A stretch of DNA of 64,000 nucleotides. Source: Lutibacter sp. (GTDB lineage Bacteria > Bacteroidota > Bacteroidia > Flavobacteriales > Flavobacteriaceae). Location of the stretch: the NCBI RefSeq assembly GCF_021647475.1, contig NZ_JAKIUR010000001.1:62001-126000 (forward strand), in the 5' to 3' direction. The position numbers and the translations under genes were made by a program. The notes under the pieces are model-generated. The model was given only the letters and a program-made list of their open reading frames with translations, searched no databases and was not told the DNA's origin. Every line of letters begins with the position of its first letter. Positions within the stretch are counted from its first letter, which is position 1. This document shows, in pieces, positions 44,014-51,127 of this stretch.

Positions 44014-44403
44014 TTAGTCTAATAATACAGATTCTACGGCAGCATACTTTATTGGATTATCTGGGTTATCAACTTCGAGGCTAATTGCATATCTAAAATA
44101 GAAATCTTTTCCATTTCTCTCTACTAAATAAACAGGGATGCCATTTTCCATAGCAGTATTACATTCTTTATAAGAGCCTTTGCCAATATAGCCTTCAATA
44201 TTTGACACAAAAACAATATCAGCTTTCCTAACAATAGACAGGTAATCTTCATTATTTGTCAGTTTCCCAATATGGTTGTTAGGGCAGATAACTGTCCCTT
44301 TAAATTTTTTATTTATTGCTTTAAGAAACGCCTTTTCTTCTTCTGTATTATATATTCTTTTACTATGAGAATAGTAACCAAAGTTGCCTTTTAATTTTTT
44401 CAT
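44014..44403 (-). CDS. Small nucleoside-deoxyribosyltransferase/TIR-like protein
   Basis: 129 aa, no signal peptide. The pattern is a short Rossmann-type alpha/beta protein: an N-terminal strand with FGYYSHSKRIYNTEEE, the central KADIVFVSNIEGYIGKGSYK, and ECNTAMENGIPVYLVE. The placement of Asp (ADIVFV), Gly (IGKGS) and Glu (KECNTA) and the 'GIPVYLV' end resemble nucleoside 2-deoxyribosyltransferases and the related TIR/SLOG-type nucleotide-binding folds. I cannot choose between an enzyme and a signalling protein. Its ATG overlaps the stop of the serine recombinase gene by one base (TAATG), so the two are translationally coupled. Confidence 0.6.
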   Translation of the reverse strand: MKKLKGNFGYYSHSKRIYNTEEEKAFLKAINKKFKGTVICPNNHIGKLTNNEDYLSIVRKADIVFVSNIEGYIGKGSYKECNTAMENGIPVYLVERNGKDFYFRYAISLEVDNPDNPIKYAAVESVLLD

Positions 44404-45020
44404 TATATTATATTTTTTAATTTATTATTTATTTTTTTAATTTTAGAAACTGTATTTGGGTGTAGCCCAATAATTTTTGCTACTTCGCTTTGCTTATAGC
44501 CTTCCTCTAATAATTTCACTGCTTTTTTATTTTTCTTCTTGTTTAAGAAAGTTAATCCACTTTCAGAGGTTCCTTTTCTTCTACCATCATAAACTCCTTT
44601 TGCTTTTGCAATAGCAATACCTTCTAACTGCCGTTCCCTAATTAAGTTTCGCTCCATTTCAGCAACAACTCCTAAAATCGAAATAATCATTTTAGATATT
44701 GCATTTTCTTTACTATCTTCATCAAGTGTTTTTAATCCTTGTTGAAGAAAATTGATATTAACTTTCTTTTGATTAAATATTGCTATTGTATTAAGTATAT
44801 CAATTAGATTTCTACCCAGTCTATCAATTTGATGAACATTTAATGAAGTGATTGAATTATTATTTAAAAGTTTTAAAATTTTCTTTCCACCATCTCTCTC
44901 AAAAAAAGGAATAGTTCCTGAACATTTATCTTCAATTATTAAATTGTAATCTTTTTTATGAAGAAGTTGTCTGTCATTGTTTTGAATCAATGTTGAAACT
45001 CTTGTATATAATATGTCCAT
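44403..45020 (-). CDS. Serine recombinase (resolvase/invertase family)
   Basis: 205 aa. N-terminal catalytic domain with the nucleophile in YTRVST (Ser9), the arginine region IDRLGRNLIDIL and the helix E segment AEMERNLIRERQLEGIAIAK. A C-terminal helix-turn-helix (AVKLLEEGYKQSEVAKIIGLHPNTV, about 165-190) binds DNA. The size is that of resolvases and invertases, not of large serine integrases. It lies inside the island, far from the attachment sites, so it may resolve multimers or invert a segment rather than integrate the island. It is co-translated with the NDT-like gene that follows. Confidence 0.92.
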   Translation of the reverse strand: MDILYTRVSTLIQNNDRQLLHKKDYNLIIEDKCSGTIPFFERDGGKKILKLLNNNSITSLNVHQIDRLGRNLIDILNTIAIFNQKKVNINFLQQGLKTLDEDSKENAISKMIISILGVVAEMERNLIRERQLEGIAIAKAKGVYDGRRKGTSESGLTFLNKKKNKKAVKLLEEGYKQSEVAKIIGLHPNTVSKIKKINNKLKNII

Positions 45021-45137
45021 TTTATCTTATTTTTAGATTAGTACTTTGTTTACCCTATTATTGTGATGAAACTTGTATTAATTGTTCAATTAAGGGTCTT
45101 AAATCTAATTTCATTTAGCTCTAATTTTAAGTACACT

Positions 45138-45335
45138 CTAATTTTGGTTATGAAATGAGTTTTTTAACAACTGATAGTTAGAATTGGTAAAAGCCAATAT
45201 TTTAAAAATATAACCAAATAGATAAATACCACCCATAACTACAACACCAACTTTAATAAGTTTAAATGTTTTGGACTTTAAAGCCTCATCTATTAATTCT
45301 TCTTTATTTTTAAAAATTAAATTACTTGTTTTCAT
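45138..45335 (-). CDS. Small membrane protein
   Basis: 65 aa from the ATG at 45335 (the reading frame extends 13 codons upstream, but a start there would add residues unlike the rest). It has an amphipathic N-terminal part (IFKNKEELIDEALKSK) and one transmembrane helix (IKVGVVVMGGIYLFGYIFKI). Unknown function. It overlaps the end of the preceding small gene by 14 nt and belongs to the HUH-Rep module. Confidence 0.55.
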   Translation of the reverse strand: MKTSNLIFKNKEELIDEALKSKTFKLIKVGVVVMGGIYLFGYIFKILAFTNSNYQLLKNSFHNQN

Positions 45336-45513
45336 CTTTCTTGTTTTTAGTATTTTCAATAAAATAAAATGCACTAATTATGATTACAATTAATATAATT
45401 GAACTTGTTAGTAGTTTATTTTCATTTTTTAAATTAGATATAGTTTGTTCTTGGTTTAGAACATTTAAACTACTTGGTATTAATACCTCTTTATTTAATT
45501 CTATATTTGTCAT
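45322..45513 (-). CDS. Small membrane protein with coiled-coil segment
   Basis: 63 aa. An N-terminal hydrophilic stretch (LNQEQTISNLKNENKLL, coiled-coil-like) precedes one transmembrane helix (SSIILIVIIISAFYFI) and a short lysine-rich tail. The layout recalls phage or plasmid inner-membrane accessory proteins, but no family is recognised. It overlaps the stop of the 118-aa gene upstream by 4 nt and the start of the next membrane gene by 14 nt. Confidence 0.55.
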   Translation of the reverse strand: MTNIELNKEVLIPSSLNVLNQEQTISNLKNENKLLTSSIILIVIIISAFYFIENTKNKKDENK

Positions 45514-45866
45514 TGTTTCATAATTTTAATAGTATTATTATCTAATTTGAAAAAAGCATAATTATAAATACCATAGATTGTTGTATTACCTTCTTTCATT
45601 ATATGAGTCAAAATACTAAAGTCAAAACCTTTCCCTTTTAAGAACTCATTATTTAAAATTAATTCTTGTCTATCCTCTAATAATTCAACTATTATTTTAT
45701 AGTTTTTTAATAACCTTTTGTTAATAGATTTAACTATTTTTTGAAGTTTTCTATTTTTAATATTATTAAATGTAATTCTATTATAAGCAGTTGCATAAAT
45801 TTGGTTATTCCTTTTTGGAATAAAAGTTTCACCACTAAAAGGACATTTTTTCTTTGTTTTATCCAT
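45510..45866 (-). CDS. Hypothetical protein of the Rep module
   Basis: 118 aa, no signal peptide or membrane segment. The N-terminus CPFSGETFIPKRNNQIYATA resembles half of a zinc-ribbon found in small bacteroidetal proteins, but only one Cys is present, so metal binding is unlikely. The remainder is basic and helical (KIVKSINKRLLKNYKII). It sits 56 nt after the HUH gene and overlaps the following membrane protein gene by 4 nt. Confidence 0.6.
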   Translation of the reverse strand: MDKTKKKCPFSGETFIPKRNNQIYATAYNRITFNNIKNRKLQKIVKSINKRLLKNYKIIVELLEDRQELILNNEFLKGKGFDFSILTHIMKEGNTTIYGIYNYAFFKLDNNTIKIMKQ

Positions 45867-45922
45867 TTTTAATTATTTTAAATTCTTTTTATTTGTTTTA
45901 ATTTAAATTTTTGTATTTGTTA

Positions 45923-46492
45923 TTAAAGGAATTTTCTACTTTTCCCATATACTCTCTTACGTTTACCTATATAGTATATCTCTTTCTTTAATAGGTAATT
46001 CATTAATCTTGGTTTATTAGTTACCATTGCTGAGTGAATCCTAGTTCCCTTAAATTTCAGTTTAAATTCTTTTGGTAATTTCTTACCTTTTATATTTATC
46101 TTTTCAATAGCTAGTACAAGATGAAAATGCATACCACCATATTCTCCTCTATCAACTAACCATACATATCCTAGTACAGTAATACCTATCTTTTTTAACT
46201 GTCTTTTAAGTTTAAATAATATATTGCTTATGTGTTTTGTAGAATTAAAATCTACTCCTATTTCTATCATTGTATATTTTGAGTTAGATATGTATTTTTT
46301 TAAAAAAGAAGTAATTAATTTGTTTCTTTTATACTTCATTATCTGAACATCATTTATAATAAACCGTTGCCCATTTATTTTATTAATGAAAGTTTTTTCA
46401 CGATTAGGGTTTCTAGTAGAATTGATGTAATTACTTGCTTTAAGTCGTTTAGACATCTTGGAGAAGTCTTTACAGTATAAAAAATCGGTCAT
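45923..46492 (-). CDS. HUH-type Rep endonuclease (rolling-circle replication-like)
   Basis: 189 aa. The HUH motif HFH is in GGMHFHLVLAI (about 123-125), preceded by VLGYVWLVDRGEYG. A candidate nicking tyrosine is in MNYLLKKEIYYIGKRKRVY (about 162), followed by YGKSRKFL, a C-terminal segment of the kind seen in replication initiators of ssDNA phages and related plasmids. Such enzymes nick one strand to start rolling-circle replication or transfer. Its size suggests a stand-alone endonuclease without helicase. It starts just after the stop of the HTH gene and leads a module of small genes, which would make the island able to replicate or mobilise after excision. Confidence 0.75.
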   Translation of the reverse strand: MTDFLYCKDFSKMSKRLKASNYINSTRNPNREKTFINKINGQRFIINDVQIMKYKRNKLITSFLKKYISNSKYTMIEIGVDFNSTKHISNILFKLKRQLKKIGITVLGYVWLVDRGEYGGMHFHLVLAIEKINIKGKKLPKEFKLKFKGTRIHSAMVTNKPRLMNYLLKKEIYYIGKRKRVYGKSRKFL

Positions 46493-46494
46493 AG

Positions 46495-46701
46495 TTATAA
46501 GAATTTAGGTTTTGTAGCGTTAATATTTTCTTCAGTAAGAGAATCAGCATAAATAAGTACACTTCGCCCATTTTTAAATGCCTTTATTCTACCATCTCTA
46601 ATTAATCTGTCAATTTTTTTTGTTGAGCATCTTAGTATTAATCCTGCTTCGGTGCGTGTACAATAATTTAATGTTTCCATTTCATCTACGTTTGAATTCA
46701 A
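46495..46701 (-). CDS. Excisionase-family HTH protein
   Basis: 68 aa. The helix-turn-helix runs RTEAGLILRCSTKKIDRLIR and is followed by a wing (DGRIKAFKNGRSVLIYADSL), the MerR/excisionase-like pattern of small Xis proteins. An internal Met at residue 8 is an alternative start. It immediately precedes the HUH gene (3 nt between the stop and the next start), so it may regulate replication or excision. Directionality with the integrase at the other end of the island fits an Xis role. Confidence 0.78.
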   Translation of the reverse strand: MNSNVDEMETLNYCTRTEAGLILRCSTKKIDRLIRDGRIKAFKNGRSVLIYADSLTEENINATKPKFL

Positions 46702-46730
46702 AATTAGATAGAAGTCTTAATTTAGGGCAT

Positions 46731-46783
46731 AAAAAAATCGTCCATAAGGAATGAAAAAATTCAAATCATTTTGGACGATTTTT
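46731..46783. terminator. Bidirectional hairpin terminator
   Basis: Inverted repeat aaaaatcgtcca / tggacgattttt with A/T runs on both sides and a loop of about 25 nt. It separates the 289-aa gene from the HTH/Rep module, both on the minus strand. Confidence 0.75.
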
Positions 46784-46803
46784 ATTTGGAAATAATATTA
46801 ATT

Positions 46804-47673
46804 TTATTTAAAGTCGGAAAAAAAAGTCTTTACTTCTTTGGTAAGTGCAGTATTTGCTTCTTTGGTATCACTATAAGCCTTGCCCTCAATAGCAGTAATA
46901 ATTTCAACATAAACTGGTTTAAACAATTTATTACGTTGATTAGAAATTACACCTTTATTAATGATGAATATTCTTTTTAGCAATTTTTTAAAAGTACTTC
47001 TTATTTTTTTTTGAGTATGTTCCTGAATACTTTCTATTTTTTCAAGAATATCTCCAATATCCTTAGTATTGAAAGATTTATAGAAGTATTTAGTATATTC
47101 TAATTTGAATTCAAAATTTGATATTTCTGATGGACTAATTTCGTCCAATTCTTTGGAATATTTCATAAAATCTCTAAAATCCTTATTGAAATCGAGAAAC
47201 AAATTTGCTTTAGGATTATCAGAGTAACTAACTATAGAATAAAGTTTTAGAAAAAATGATTTATATAAAAGTAGATAAATACTAGAATAAAAATCTTTTT
47301 TATTAAATACAGCAATTTCATTAATTCTATTTAAAGAAATTTCCAATATCTGAAAGTCAACCTTAAATTGATTTAATAAATTAACAAATGACATTTTATC
47401 TCTTATAAAAGGAGAACTAATATCAGCTTTCTTTAACTTTAGAGTAGACTGTATTAAAATTGGAAAAAAAATTGAAAAAACAGGAAGAAGTTCATAACCT
47501 TTCTTTTCATTAATTAGATTCACAAAGCCTTGATTGATAGTAAAATCATTAGACATATCAAAGAAATTAAGCGTTGAGAGTTTGTGTTCTTGTAAATCTT
47601 CTATTGACCCCATTTTAATAAAGTCATGAATAAAAAAATAAACTATTGGAAATTTCAAGCCATTTTTATACAT
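46804..47673 (-). CDS. Hypothetical protein at the right end of the island
   Basis: 289 aa, mainly alpha-helical, lysine- and phenylalanine-rich, without signal peptide; one hydrophobic patch (YELLPVFSIFFPILIQ, about 60-75) is too weak to call a membrane helix. No known domain is recognised. It is the gene nearest the right attachment site, about 90 nt from attR, and is separated from the Rep module by a terminator, so it is a separate transcription unit. Position next to the tRNA suggests it is part of the island's conserved backbone, but that is only inference. Confidence 0.6.
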   Translation of the reverse strand: MYKNGLKFPIVYFFIHDFIKMGSIEDLQEHKLSTLNFFDMSNDFTINQGFVNLINEKKGYELLPVFSIFFPILIQSTLKLKKADISSPFIRDKMSFVNLLNQFKVDFQILEISLNRINEIAVFNKKDFYSSIYLLLYKSFFLKLYSIVSYSDNPKANLFLDFNKDFRDFMKYSKELDEISPSEISNFEFKLEYTKYFYKSFNTKDIGDILEKIESIQEHTQKKIRSTFKKLLKRIFIINKGVISNQRNKLFKPVYVEIITAIEGKAYSDTKEANTALTKEVKTFFSDFK

Positions 47674-47690
47674 TAGAAATTAAATTAAAG

Positions 47691-47709
47691 TGGACACAAA
47701 TTGGACACA
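47691..47709. promoter_or_regulatory. Right-end arm-type repeats
   Basis: Two copies of tggacaca start at 47691 and 47702. They match the pair at 35963 and 35975 near the left end and have nearly the same spacing (11 versus 12 bp). Confidence 0.6.
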
Positions 47710-47717
47710 CGAAGGTA

Positions 47718-47760
47718 TAAAAAAATCTCAAACCCTTATATAATAAAGGCTAGAGATTTA
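47718..47760 (-). terminator. Island-supplied terminator for tRNA-Arg
   Basis: On the minus strand the stem AAATCTC...GAGATTT encloses an inner CCTT/AAGG pair and is followed by a T-run. It lies immediately after the tRNA-Arg 3' end and takes the place of the original terminator now at the left end. Confidence 0.75.
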
Positions 47761-47762
47761 TA

Positions 47763-47837
47763 TGGTGACTCCACCAGGACTCGAACCTGGATCTAAAGTT
47801 TAGGAAACTTCTATTCTATCCCTTGAACTATGGAGCC
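47763..47837 (-). tRNA. tRNA-Arg (anticodon CCT)
   Basis: 75 nt on the minus strand. The acceptor GGCTCCA pairs with TGGAGTC (one G-U). The anticodon arm GAAGT-TTCCTAA-ACTTT gives the anticodon CCT (arginine, AGG codons), and the T arm contains GGTTCGAGTCC. The CCA end is encoded. The last 13 bases are the integration site of the island. At the left end (attL) the corresponding bases after the discriminator read CAG, so the encoded CCA here comes with the island. Confidence 0.95.
47765..47777. other. attR within tRNA-Arg
   Basis: 13-mer gtgactccaccag, identical to attL at 35833-35845. It overlaps the 3' end of tRNA-Arg, including part of the T-arm side of the acceptor stem. Confidence 0.82.
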
Positions 47838-47842
47838 TAATC

Positions 47843-47871
47843 AAAAAAAGCCACACCATAGTGTAGCTTTT
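47843..47871 (-). terminator. Hairpin between tRNA-Asn and tRNA-Arg
   Basis: On the minus strand AAAAGCTACAC / GTGTGGCTTTT (one U-G pair) with a T-run lies downstream of tRNA-Asn. It may reduce transcription into tRNA-Arg or act as a processing signal. Confidence 0.7.
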
Positions 47872-47880
47872 AATAGGTTG

Positions 47881-47954
47881 CTCCTCCTCTTGGGCTCGAA
47901 CCAAGGACCCTCTGATTAACAGTCAGATGCTCTAACCAACTGAGCTAAGGAGGA
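47881..47954 (-). tRNA. tRNA-Asn (anticodon GTT)
   Basis: 74 nt on the minus strand. The acceptor TCCTCCT pairs with AGGAGGA; the anticodon arm TCTGA-CTGTTAA-TCAGA gives GTT (asparagine); the T arm contains GGTTCGAGCCC. The sequence after the discriminator G is CAA, so CCA is not encoded, as usual in Bacteroidota. Confidence 0.96.
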
Positions 47955-47977
47955 ATTTAATTTCTCAATTGCGAGTG

Positions 47978-48007
47978 CAAATATACAAGGTTTTATACTT
48001 TTTGCAA
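47978..48007 (-). promoter_or_regulatory. Promoter of the tRNA pair (Bacteroidetes sigma-A type)
   Basis: On the minus strand TTG (48005-48007) and TATATTTG (47978-47985) are separated by exactly 19 nt, matching the Bacteroidetes -33/-7 consensus. The -7 box ends 23 nt before the 5' end of tRNA-Asn. Confidence 0.85.
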
Positions 48008-48241
48008 GACTTTTTTTAAAAAAATAAATCTTTTTAATTTATTAAATTCACCTTTACTATTTAAAAGTAAGATTCCTTTTATAAAATTATAAAAAATAAA
48101 ACACTAATAGTAACAATATCAGATATTAAACTTCCTAATTTACACAATTCATAAAAAAATGTAAATATCTACTTTTAAAAATGTACATATTCCTAAAAAT
48201 TGTATTTTTACCGCCTATAATAGATACTACTAACTAAAATT

Positions 48242-50971
48242 ATGGATAAATTTTCATTCTTAAATACTGTTCATACAGGATTTATTGCTGATTTATATGA
48301 TCAGTATTTACTGAATCCTGATGCTGTTGAACCTAGTTGGAAAAGTTTTTTTCAAGGCTATGATTTTGCCAATGAAAATTACGCTAACACTTCTTCTGAA
48401 AAAAACTATGAACTTCCTGAAAATGTATTAAAAGAATTTAAAGTAATCGATCTTATAAACGGATACCGATCAAGAGGTCATTTATTTACTAAAACAAATC
48501 CGGTTCGTGAACGCAGAAAATATGAGCCAACACTAGCAATTGAAAATTTCGGGTTATCAAAAAACGATTTGAATACCGTTTTTGATGCTGGTGAATTAAT
48601 TGGAACAGGAAAAGCTACTCTTAAAGAAATAATCGCTCATCTTGAAGCCATTTATTGTGATGCTATTGGGGTTGAGTATATGTATATTAGAAATCCTGAA
48701 GAAATTAAATGGATTCAAAAAAAATTATTTTACAATCACGCTGTACATAAATATTCAACCGAATCTAAAAAATATATTCTTAAAAAACTAACACAAGCCG
48801 TTACTTTTGAAAGTTTTTTACAAACAAAATATGTTGGTCAAAAAAGGTTTTCATTAGAAGGTGGCGAAACCATAATCCCTGCAATAAGTGCCGTTATCAG
48901 AAATGCAGTGGAACAATATGATGTAGAAGAATTTGTTTTAGGTATGGCTCATCGCGGTCGATTAAATACCTTATCCAATATTTTTAGAAAACCAATGCAT
49001 GAGCTTTTTAGTGAATTTGAAGGAAAAGATTTTGAGGAAAAAGAATTTGATGGTGATGTTAAATATCATTTAGGCTTAACTACCACCAAAACGCTAAAAA
49101 ACAACAAAGAACTGAAGATGAATTTAGTTCCAAATCCTTCTCATTTAGAAACTGTTGGACCAGTTGCTGAAGGTATTTCAAGAGCTAAAATCGATTTGGA
49201 ATATAATGGAAATAATTCAAAACTGCTTCCTATTATTGTGCACGGAGATGCCGCAATTGCTGGTCAAGGAGTGGTTTATGAAGTTATTCAAATGAGTAAA
49301 TTAAATGGCTATTCCACGGGTGGAACCATTCATATTGTAATTAATAATCAAATTGGTTTTACCACCAATTATTTAGATGCGCGTTCCAGCACTTATTGTA
49401 CCGATGTTGCAAAAGTTACCCTTTCTCCTGTACTTCACGTTAATGCGGATGATGTAGAAGCCGTAGTCCAAGCCATTGAATTAGCGCTAGATTTTAGAAT
49501 GAAATTTAAACGCGATATTTTTATTGACTTACTTGGTTACAGAAAATACGGACATAATGAAGGTGATGAACCTCGTTTTACGCAACCTAAATTATATAAA
49601 GCAATTGCCAAGCATTCAAATCCTAGAGATATTTATGCTCAAAAATTAATGGAAGAAGGCGTTATTGATGCCAACTATTTAACAAATTCCATTGCAGAGT
49701 ATAAAGATTTTTTAGAAACAGAATTTAAAGAAGCTAAAAAATCTAAAACTTCTAAAGTTCGTGAATTTATGCATGATACTTGGAAAGATTTTACAAGAAA
49801 AGGTTTACAAGAAATGTTGCTTGCTGAAAACACTACTTATCCTACCAATAAATTAAAAGAAATTGCTGCAGTTATTTCCACAGTTCCTGAAAATGTAAAA
49901 TTTTTAAGAAAAGCTGAACGAATTTTACGAGACCGAAACAAAATGGTTTTTGAATCTAATAAAATGGATTGGGGAATGGCAGAAACCTTGGCGTATGGAA
50001 GTTTATTAGAAGAAGGTTTTAATATTCGCATATCAGGGCAAGATGTTGAACGCGGAACTTTTAGTCATCGCCACGCTATTCTACGAGACGAAATTTCAGA
50101 AGAACGCATAAATTTGTTAAATACCATTCCTAATAATAGAGGTAAAATGAATATTTACAATTCATTATTATCAGAATATGCTGTACTTGGTTTTGACTAT
50201 GGCTACGCTATGGCAAATCCAAATACCTTAACTATTTGGGAAGCTCAATTTGGAGATTTTAGTAACGGTGCTCAAATTATATTTGATCAATATATATCAG
50301 CTGCCGAAGATAAGTGGAAACTTCAAAACGGAATTGTATTATTGCTTCCTCACGGATATGAAGGTCAAGGGTCAGAACATTCTTCAGCTAGAATAGAACG
50401 CTATTTACAACTTTGTGCAGTAGATAATATGACGATGGCAAATTGTACCACTCCAGCTAACTTTTATCATTTATTACGTCGTCAAATGAAACGTAATTTT
50501 AGGAAACCTTTAATTGTTTTTACACCTAAAAGTTTGCTCCGTCATCCATTAGCAACTTCTACCATTGAAGAATTATCCGATGGTAATTTTCAAGAAGTAA
50601 TAGATGATACTATCAAAAAAGAAAATATTACGAAACTGGTATTTTGTAGCGGAAAATTTTATTATGATTTATTAGCTGAACGTACAAAATTAGAAAGAAA
50701 TGATATCGCTTTGGTGAGAATTGAACAATTATTTCCGTTACATATAAATAAATTACAAGAAATAATTGATAAATATATAAAGGTGAAAAGTTATATTTGG
50801 GCACAAGAAGAACCAGAAAATATGGGAGCTTGGAGTTATTTATTACAACGATTTAGATTGGTGAATTTAGAAGTTGCATCTCAACCGTTTTATGCAGTGC
50901 CAGCCGCAGGTTCATCGGCACGATTTAAAAGAAGGCATCAACGTATTCTTGATAAAGTATTTAAAAACTAA
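48242..50971 (+). CDS. sucA: 2-oxoglutarate dehydrogenase E1 component
   Basis: ThDP-dependent decarboxylase of the 2-oxoglutarate dehydrogenase complex in the TCA cycle, 909 aa (about the usual length). The N-terminal E2-binding segment NTVHTGFIADLYDQYL, the ThDP region GMAHRGRLNTL (about 237), HGDAAIAGQGVVYE (about 335) and GYRKYGHNEGDEPRF (about 430) are all present. E3 is not encoded nearby. The E2 gene follows after 156 nt, a gap filled by an intergenic repeat. The same reaction can be done by KorAB from this window, with ferredoxin instead of NAD as the acceptor. Confidence 0.97.
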   Translation: MDKFSFLNTVHTGFIADLYDQYLLNPDAVEPSWKSFFQGYDFANENYANTSSEKNYELPENVLKEFKVIDLINGYRSRGHLFTKTNPVRERRKYEPTLAIENFGLSKNDLNTVFDAGELIGTGKATLKEIIAHLEAIYCDAIGVEYMYIRNPEEIKWIQKKLFYNHAVHKYSTESKKYILKKLTQAVTFESFLQTKYVGQKRFSLEGGETIIPAISAVIRNAVEQYDVEEFVLGMAHRGRLNTLSNIFRKPMHELFSEFEGKDFEEKEFDGDVKYHLGLTTTKTLKNNKELKMNLVPNPSHLETVGPVAEGISRAKIDLEYNGNNSKLLPIIVHGDAAIAGQGVVYEVIQMSKLNGYSTGGTIHIVINNQIGFTTNYLDARSSTYCTDVAKVTLSPVLHVNADDVEAVVQAIELALDFRMKFKRDIFIDLLGYRKYGHNEGDEPRFTQPKLYKAIAKHSNPRDIYAQKLMEEGVIDANYLTNSIAEYKDFLETEFKEAKKSKTSKVREFMHDTWKDFTRKGLQEMLLAENTTYPTNKLKEIAAVISTVPENVKFLRKAERILRDRNKMVFESNKMDWGMAETLAYGSLLEEGFNIRISGQDVERGTFSHRHAILRDEISEERINLLNTIPNNRGKMNIYNSLLSEYAVLGFDYGYAMANPNTLTIWEAQFGDFSNGAQIIFDQYISAAEDKWKLQNGIVLLLPHGYEGQGSEHSSARIERYLQLCAVDNMTMANCTTPANFYHLLRRQMKRNFRKPLIVFTPKSLLRHPLATSTIEELSDGNFQEVIDDTIKKENITKLVFCSGKFYYDLLAERTKLERNDIALVRIEQLFPLHINKLQEIIDKYIKVKSYIWAQEEPENMGAWSYLLQRFRLVNLEVASQPFYAVPAAGSSARFKRRHQRILDKVFKN

Positions 50972-51003
50972 TTAAAATAATTGATAAAATATTAAAATAA
51001 GTT

Positions 51004-51088
51004 TTCGTCAACCTGAACTTGTTTCAGGTTCACATACAACTAGCAATCAAAACTATGAGATTCTGAAACAAGTTCAGAATGACGTTTA
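51004..51088. repeat. Intergenic repeat, core-only copy 4
   Basis: The ends are an inverted repeat: ttcgtcaacctgaacttgtttcag and, on the other strand, aacgtcattctgaacttgtttcag. The inner sequence aaaactatgaga is shared with copies 1 and 2. It occupies the gap between the E1 and E2 genes and could form a hairpin in their transcript. Confidence 0.65.
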
Positions 51089-51127
51089 AAAAACTTTTTT
51101 ACTGTATTTTTAAAAAGTAAAATTAAG

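Larger units (their letters stand above)
35833..47777. mobile_element. Genomic island integrated in tRNA-Arg(CCT)
   Basis: About 11.9 kb bounded by the 13-bp repeat gtgactccaccag. A tyrosine integrase gene is the first gene inside the left end; TGGACACA repeats occur near both ends. Gene content is accessory: mobile mystery A/B proteins, a T9SS metallopeptidase, a serine recombinase, a HUH endonuclease, small membrane proteins and several unknowns. No type IV secretion, relaxase of the MOB type with coupling protein, or phage structural gene is seen, so it is not a complete conjugative element or prophage; integrative mobilizable or satellite element is the best description. The tRNA gene remains intact at the right end. 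Confidence 0.85.

Noticed and set aside
35833..47777. Island as a complete conjugative element (ICE) or filamentous prophage
   Set aside because: No type IV secretion, coupling protein or Zot-like assembly ATPase gene is present; only an integrase, a HUH Rep and small membrane proteins are seen.
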